In this document: piece by piece, positions 33,746-37,825 of the stretch
Numbering within the stretch: the first letter of the stretch is position 1
Layout: every line of letters starts with the position of its first letter
Notes under the pieces: model-generated
Told to the model about the DNA's origin: nothing
What the model saw: the letters and a program-made list of their open reading frames with translations, nothing else
The model's database searches: none
Made by a program: the position numbers and the translations under genes
DNA from: a bacterium
GTDB lineage: Bacteria; Lernaellota; Lernaellaia; JACKCT01
Assembly (NCBI GenBank): GCA_019912885.1
Contig: JAIOHV010000043.1
Span: 1 to 37,825 of the forward strand
DNA length: 37,825 bases
Direction of reading: 5' to 3'

Positions 33746-33785
33746 AAAAAAAAAGCGATACCGGAGGGGCAAAAACCGGTATCGC
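33746..33785 (-). terminator. Intrinsic terminator of the small RNA
   Basis: On the minus strand a 10-bp perfect stem is followed by nine T (33754-33746). On the plus strand the hairpin is not followed by T, so it acts on minus-strand transcripts only. No annotated minus-strand gene lies upstream of it. Confidence 0.93.
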
Positions 33786-33836
33786 GAGAGGAGATTTGCC
33801 CTGCCGCGAAACCGCTAAGTTCCGGGCAATCGCAAG
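33746..33836 (-). ncRNA. Candidate sigma-54-dependent small RNA, about 90 nt
   Basis: The predicted RNA starts near 33836, 12 nt after a sigma-54 -12 element, and ends in a run of nine U. It has a 5' stem-loop (TTGCCC at 33829-33824 with GGGCAA at 33801-33796), a predicted single-stranded linker ATCTCCTCTC (33795-33786), and a terminator hairpin of 10 perfect base pairs (GCGATACCGG/CCGGTATCGC, 33785-33755, 11-nt loop). The linker is complementary to GAGGAG-type ribosome binding sites. This is the common layout of Hfq-type trans-acting small RNAs, and sigma-54-driven small RNAs are known (Qrr in Vibrio, Pxr in Myxococcus). No known family is recognised. Confidence 0.72.
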
Positions 33837-33846
33837 GATAACTATG

Positions 33847-33862
33847 AGCAAGTCCCGTGCCC
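33847..33862 (-). promoter_or_regulatory. Sigma-54 (RpoN) promoter
   Basis: The minus strand reads GGGCACGGGACTTGCT. GG (33861-33860) and GC (33849-33848) have the required 10-bp spacing, and GGCACG-N4-TTGCT matches the consensus except for G in place of T at the -26 position. No protein-coding gene follows it on this strand before the terminator at 33785. Confidence 0.82.
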
Positions 33863-33872
33863 AAACGCCGTA

Positions 33873-33900
33873 TATGCGTAAGCCCTTGATTTTTATGCGT
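33873..33900. promoter_or_regulatory. Two TATGCGT direct repeats 21 bp apart, upstream of the sigma-54 promoter
   Basis: TATGCGT occurs at 33873-33879 and 33894-33900, exactly two helical turns apart, at about -40 and -61 relative to the predicted RNA start. They may be a protein-binding site for an activator or architectural factor. They could also be chance; the seven-base match is short. Confidence 0.35.
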
Positions 33901-34073
33901 CTTGGCAATTCAACGATTTTGGACGGCACCCGTTAGCGCGACAGATTTCTGAAAAACCGTGACGAAAATTCAAGATTCCTCGCCCCGCGACGTGCGCGTC
34001 GTCTTGACCGTGACCGCCTGTGCGCGGACACTCGGAACAACGTGAATCCCCATTTTCCCGGAGCGCCTTGCCG

Positions 34074-35648
34074 ATGACGCACGCCCTGCGCCTTGCTTTC
34101 GCGGTGACTTTCGCGACCCTCGCCGTGCTGGCCCTTGCCGCCCCCGTCTCCGCCCGCACCGTCATTTATTACGACGACGCCGGCGGCGACACCGACGGCA
34201 TCACCATGTCCAACATGTTCCTCAACATGATCGGGCACTTCGACCCGGACGTTTCGACCGCGCCCATCGACGAATTCGCGGGTGCCGGCGCGGGCGATTT
34301 CGTCGTTTATATCGGCCATCAGGACGAATCCGGCCTGTCGGACGACTTTCTGGAAACCGTCGTATCCGGCGAGGTCCGCACGCTGTGGATCTACAACAAT
34401 TTCTGGAAACTGGCCGAGGTCGAAGGCAGCGAGGCGATCGGGTTTTCCGTCGATGACTGGATCGAAAACGACGGCCGCGACGCGATCCGATACGGCCATC
34501 ACACCGTCGAGCGCAAAATCGACCTGTCCTACTACAACGTCAACGTGACGGGCGAACATGTGAAGGTGCACTCCACCCTGACGTCGCTTGACGGCGCCGA
34601 ACAGCGCCCGCACTTCCTTTGCGGCAACAACGTCTGCTTTTTGTCGGAGATGCCGTTTTTCGCCGAGGGCGTGGACGAGCGCCTGTTCGTGCTCGCGGAT
34701 TGCCTGCACGAGTTCTACGAGACCGGCGCGCCGGCCGAGCGCCTCGCGATGATCCGCGTCGAGGACCTCTCGCCTGGTTTTGTCAGCCCCACGCGCCTCG
34801 TGGCGCTCGCCGACGAACTCGCGGCACGCGACGTGCCGTTCGGCTTCGGCGTCATCCCCGTCACGCGCGACCCGATCGGACTGTATTTCGGCGGTGTGGA
34901 CACCACGCTGACGCTCGCGGACGACCCCGATTTCCTTATCGCAATCGACCACATGATGGCGCGCGGCGGCACGATGGCGATGCACGGCTATACGCACCAG
35001 AACGGCGACGGCATCACCGCGCACGACTGGGAGTTCGTCGAAAATCTCGACAACGACCCCCTGCCGCAAGATTCCGGGGACTGGGTGCGCGACCGCGTTA
35101 CGAAGGGCCTCGCCGAGCTTTGGAGCGAGGGATACGAGCCGCTGATCTGGGAGACGCCGCACTACGGCGCCTCGCACGGCGCGTTCGGCGTGTTCGCGGA
35201 ATATTTCGATACCTACTGGGACCGGCCGCTCATTTTCCCGTTCCGCCCCGGCGCCGAGGGCGTGTTCGGCGAGGATATCGAGCCACTCTCGCAGATCGTC
35301 TATCAATACACCCCCGTCAGCGTGTACGGCATGGGCATCATCCCGGAAACGCTTGGCCTCATCGATCCCGCGGATGTCGCCGGATCGGCGCAGGCGATGC
35401 TCGATCGCGCCGAACGCATGACCATCATCCGCGACGGCGTCGCGTCGTTTTTCTTCCACCACGGCTCGATCGAAAACGAAGACATCCTCGCGCTCGTCGA
35501 TGAGTTCCTCGATCGCGGCTATCGCTTCGTCTCGCCGGAGGAATACGCCGGCGACGACGGCATGGACGGGCAGGAAGCGCCGGAGGACTTCGGCGATGAG
35601 GATGCCGGCGACGACGACGATGACGACTCGGGAGGCTGCGGCTGGTGA
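34074..35648 (+). CDS. DUF2334 (YdaL-like) polysaccharide-deacetylase-type protein, catalytic copy
   Basis: This 524-residue protein has a signal peptide (1-27, ending PVSA). Its catalytic region resembles the DUF2334 branch of carbohydrate esterase 4-like deacetylases: E230-D231 (IRVEDLSP), HGYTH with H304 and H308, WETPHY (359-364, H363) and FFFHHG (H462/H463), all plausible metal or catalytic residues. The last 30 residues are acidic (six Asp in a row) and end SGGCGW. Deacetylases of this branch modify exported polysaccharide. The frame is open to 34020; ATG 34074 with GGAG upstream begins the signal peptide. A paralogue follows 247 bp downstream, so they arose by duplication. Confidence 0.85.
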   Translation: MTHALRLAFAVTFATLAVLALAAPVSARTVIYYDDAGGDTDGITMSNMFLNMIGHFDPDVSTAPIDEFAGAGAGDFVVYIGHQDESGLSDDFLETVVSGEVRTLWIYNNFWKLAEVEGSEAIGFSVDDWIENDGRDAIRYGHHTVERKIDLSYYNVNVTGEHVKVHSTLTSLDGAEQRPHFLCGNNVCFLSEMPFFAEGVDERLFVLADCLHEFYETGAPAERLAMIRVEDLSPGFVSPTRLVALADELAARDVPFGFGVIPVTRDPIGLYFGGVDTTLTLADDPDFLIAIDHMMARGGTMAMHGYTHQNGDGITAHDWEFVENLDNDPLPQDSGDWVRDRVTKGLAELWSEGYEPLIWETPHYGASHGAFGVFAEYFDTYWDRPLIFPFRPGAEGVFGEDIEPLSQIVYQYTPVSVYGMGIIPETLGLIDPADVAGSAQAMLDRAERMTIIRDGVASFFFHHGSIENEDILALVDEFLDRGYRFVSPEEYAGDDGMDGQEAPEDFGDEDAGDDDDDDSGGCGW

Positions 35649-35786
35649 GCGGAATGCGAAGTGCGGAATGAATCGCATAAACAAATTCGAAAATGCTCGC
35701 GCAAATTGTCACCCTGAGCGAAGCGAAGGGTCTAGCCACGCGCCACCACGGAATGAGATCCTTCGCTTCGCTCAGGATGACAACCC
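35649..35786. repeat. GCGGAATGCGAAGTGC-type and HPERSEG-type repeats between DUF2334 genes
   Basis: GCGGAATGCGAAGTGCGGAA (35651-35670) is followed by TCACCCTGAGCGAAGCGAAG (35709-35728) and its inverted half CTTCGCTTCGCTCAGGATGA at about 35760-35780. No gene is present. Confidence 0.75.
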
Positions 35787-35895
35787 GCCGGACTAACTCT
35801 TCGATGAACTTCCAGCCTTTCAGCCTGTTCTCGACCGCTTTCCGCTCATGATCGAAGCGGATAATCCGATAGGTAGAGACAGGAAGGAAACGACC

Positions 35896-37674
35896 ATGAA
35901 ACGCACTTGCGCCCAAATCTTCTTCACGGTTTTCGTTGCCGTGGCGGCCCTTGGCCTTGCCGCTGCGCCCGCCCAGGCCAAGTCCGTCATCTATTACGAC
36001 GGCACGGCCAGCTCCGGGCAGGGCGTTCTGATCGCCAACATGACCTACAACCTCGTCGGGCATTTTGACCCGGACACGGTCACGATCGACGTCGCGGGAT
36101 ACACGCTTGGCGACATGATCGCGTACGAACACGTGCTCTACGTGGACGATCACGGCGGAAACCTCGTGCCCGGCGCATTTCTGGAGGACGTCGGCAGCGG
36201 CGTGCACCGCGTCATGTGGATCGGCGCCGATTTCGAACAGCTCTGGGAATACTGGGAAACCACCGCGCCGTTCGGCTTTCGCGGAACGGGCTACGACGAC
36301 GGCGACGGCGAGGATGCGATCCTCTACAAGGGCCGCGCCGTGCCCCGCGACGAGGAATATTCCTACTTCGGCGTCGAGATCGACGGCGCCGTCGATGTCT
36401 ATTCCTGGATGACGTACGCAAGCGATCCGGACGAAGATGTCCCGCACTTCCTTTGCGGCGGCAACCTGTGTTTCTTCGCCGAGATCCCGTTCTACTTCGA
36501 AGGCCAGGATGACCGAATGCTCGTGCTCGCCGACGTGCTGCACGAGTTCTACCAGACCGGCGTCGCCCCGAGCCGCCGCGCGATGGTGCGTTTCTACGAG
36601 ATGGCCCCGGTCGTCACCGATTCGCCGAACCTCGTCACGCTCACCGCGGGCCTCGCGTCGCGCAACGTGCCGTTTTCCGTGTCCGTCATCGCGGTCTACA
36701 AGGACCCGCAGGCGTGGACGTGGCCGACCCCCGTCGAGTTCCATTTCGACGACGATCCCGCGCTTGTCACGCTGCTGCACGACGTGGTCGATAACGGCGC
36801 GATCCTGACCATGCTCGGTATCACGCACCAGAACGATTTCGACAACGGCACGACGGGCGATCCGGAATTCGTCATCAACGGCTACGCGCTCCCGCTACCG
36901 TTCGACTCCGACGTGTTCGTGCGTGACCGCATCGAGTGGGGCCTGTCCGAATATCACGACCAGGGCCTTGAACCGGTCGTGTGGGAGACGCCGTGGCATC
37001 TGGCGAGCCAGGGCGACTACTCCGTGTTCGCGGAATTTTTCGACTACTACCTCGACCAGCCGCTCGTGTTCCCGTATCCCATCGACGGCGCGCCGCAGTT
37101 CGCAACCGAGTTTGGCATCACCCTCACACAGACGATCCCGTTCGAGTCGACCGTGGGAAGTTCCGGCCTTGGCATCGTGCCGTCGAACATGGGCTGCCTG
37201 TTCCCGGGCCTTCCCGGCTACGACGTTGAGGACATCCTCGACCAGGCCTACCGCCTGTCGATCGTGCGCGACGTGGTCGCGTCGTTTTGCGCGTATTCGA
37301 ACGTCGATTTCGACACGCTGATGGGCCTTGTCGACGACATCACCGACGAAGGTTTCGAGTGGGTCGATCCGGGCGACATTGTCGATCTCACCGGCGACGA
37401 CGACGATGACGACGCCGCGGACGACGACGCGGCGGATGACGACATGGACGATGACGCCGCCGATGACGACATGGACGATGATGCGGCCGATGACGACATG
37501 GACGACGACACGGACGACGATGCCGGCGACGACGACAGTTTCGATGACGACAATTTCGGCGATGACGATGCCGGGGACGACGACGATGCCGGCGATGGCG
37601 GCCTCGGCGCTGACGCGGATGATGACGATGACGACGACGGACTGCTGAGCGGCGGCTGCGGCTGCGGCTGCTGA
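35896..37674 (+). CDS. DUF2334-like paralogue, probable pseudoenzyme, with long Asp-rich, Cys-capped tail
   Basis: This 592-residue protein has a signal peptide (1-28, PAQA). It aligns along its length with the preceding gene (HFDPD near 56-60, HFLCGGNLCFFAEIPF, ADVLHEFYQTG). The presumed catalytic residues differ: IRVEDLSP is VRFYEMAP (D231 becomes E235), MHGYTH is MLGITH (H304 becomes L307), ETPHYG is ETPWHL (H363 becomes W367) and FHHGS is CAYSN (both His lost). Residues 501-583 are an Asp/Ala/Met-rich tail with the repeating unit DDDMDDDAA, and the end is GGCGCGC. AGGAAGG about 8 nt before the ATG sets the start. It is likely a surface glycan-binding or scaffold protein, not an enzyme. 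Confidence 0.82.
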   Translation: MKRTCAQIFFTVFVAVAALGLAAAPAQAKSVIYYDGTASSGQGVLIANMTYNLVGHFDPDTVTIDVAGYTLGDMIAYEHVLYVDDHGGNLVPGAFLEDVGSGVHRVMWIGADFEQLWEYWETTAPFGFRGTGYDDGDGEDAILYKGRAVPRDEEYSYFGVEIDGAVDVYSWMTYASDPDEDVPHFLCGGNLCFFAEIPFYFEGQDDRMLVLADVLHEFYQTGVAPSRRAMVRFYEMAPVVTDSPNLVTLTAGLASRNVPFSVSVIAVYKDPQAWTWPTPVEFHFDDDPALVTLLHDVVDNGAILTMLGITHQNDFDNGTTGDPEFVINGYALPLPFDSDVFVRDRIEWGLSEYHDQGLEPVVWETPWHLASQGDYSVFAEFFDYYLDQPLVFPYPIDGAPQFATEFGITLTQTIPFESTVGSSGLGIVPSNMGCLFPGLPGYDVEDILDQAYRLSIVRDVVASFCAYSNVDFDTLMGLVDDITDEGFEWVDPGDIVDLTGDDDDDDAADDDAADDDMDDDAADDDMDDDAADDDMDDDTDDDAGDDDSFDDDNFGDDDAGDDDDAGDGGLGADADDDDDDDGLLSGGCGCGC

Positions 37675-37687
37675 AATCCCGCGCACC

Positions 37688-37825
37688 GCGATGTCAGGGC
37701 CGCAAACGCAGTCGCCCCGCTCCGAGCGGGGCGGCGAAGTGCGCGGTCGGCACCGCCCCGGAAAAAGACGAAAGCGGCGATGCCAAGGCGATATCGACCG
37801 CGCACTTCGCCGCCCCGCTCGGAGC
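37688..37825. repeat. Post-gene GCGATGTC box, hairpin and 31-bp inverted repeat
   Basis: The box GCGATGTCAGGGCCGCAAAC (about 37688-37707) precedes a hairpin (CGCCCCGC/GCGGGGCG, 37713-37733). A larger perfect inverted repeat of 31 bp has arms at 37719-37749 and 37795-37825 and a 45-bp centre. The right arm reaches the window end, so it may be longer. Confidence 0.85.

Noticed and set aside
33755-33900. Riboswitch on the plus strand upstream of the DUF2334 gene
   Set aside because: I could not match it to c-di-GMP, cobalamin, SAM or preQ1 consensus features, and the hairpin has its T-tract only on the minus strand.
37396-37650. Asp-rich tail as a frameshifted or low-quality microsatellite
   Set aside because: The frame stays open to a defined Gly/Cys end, and the same layout appears in two other proteins.

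Overview
The window is high-GC DNA from a Gram-negative (two-membrane) bacterium. It has outer-membrane assembly proteins (TamB and an Omp85 protein), two FadL-type porins and several lipoproteins. The style, with Asp-rich secreted proteins ending in Gly/Cys, many two-domain signalling proteins and dense families of short intergenic repeats, is like uncultured deltaproteobacterial-type lineages (Myxococcota/Desulfobacterota relatives, or candidate phyla such as Lernaellota). That placement is an inference from style, not a phylogenetic result. I see no phage, transposon, plasmid or CRISPR signature; this looks like ordinary chromosome.

Layout. 1-3072: repeat cluster, an ArsC-type phosphatase/arsenate reductase with a C-terminal zinc ribbon, an RDD membrane protein and a REC/HD-GYP c-di-GMP phosphodiesterase. 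3075-6185 (-): a 1036-residue ATP-grasp/PHP/glycosyltransferase fusion. 6435-10323 (+): a tightly coupled three-gene unit of two FadL-family porins and a beta-propeller exported protein. 10546-14220: three exported proteins, two of them Asp-rich. 14282-15649 (-): MATE transporter. 15833-18094 (+): PATAN/DUF4388 plus J-domain plus TPR protein. 18388-29394 (-): an envelope operon tamB, bamA-like (seven POTRA-like repeats), a DUF2079 membrane protein and an AMMECR1-like/toroid lipoprotein, ending at a strong terminator. 29648-29926 (-): a complete tRNA-Gly(CCC) unit with near-consensus sigma-70 promoter and terminator. 30136-32987 (-): ExeA-like ATPase and CstA peptide/pyruvate-type transporter. 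33172-33585 (+): DoxX. 33746-33862 (-): a candidate sigma-54-driven small RNA of about 90 nt. 34074-37674 (+): tandem DUF2334 (polysaccharide-deacetylase-like) paralogues with Asp-rich, Cys-capped tails, the second of which has lost putative catalytic residues. The window ends in a 31-bp perfect inverted repeat.

Most noteworthy: (1) the sigma-54 promoter and U9-tailed terminator bracketing an undescribed small RNA with a CU-rich, anti-Shine-Dalgarno linker; (2) a possible new C-terminal sorting or anchoring tag (Asp-rich linker plus terminal Gly/Cys cap) on three signal-peptidase-I-type exported proteins, absent from the Asp-rich protein that already has a lipobox; (3) an enzyme/pseudoenzyme pair of DUF2334 proteins; (4) an intergenic repeat captured in frame as part of a signal peptide; (5) the three-domain ATP-grasp/PHP/GT4 fusion and the seven-POTRA Omp85 protein.
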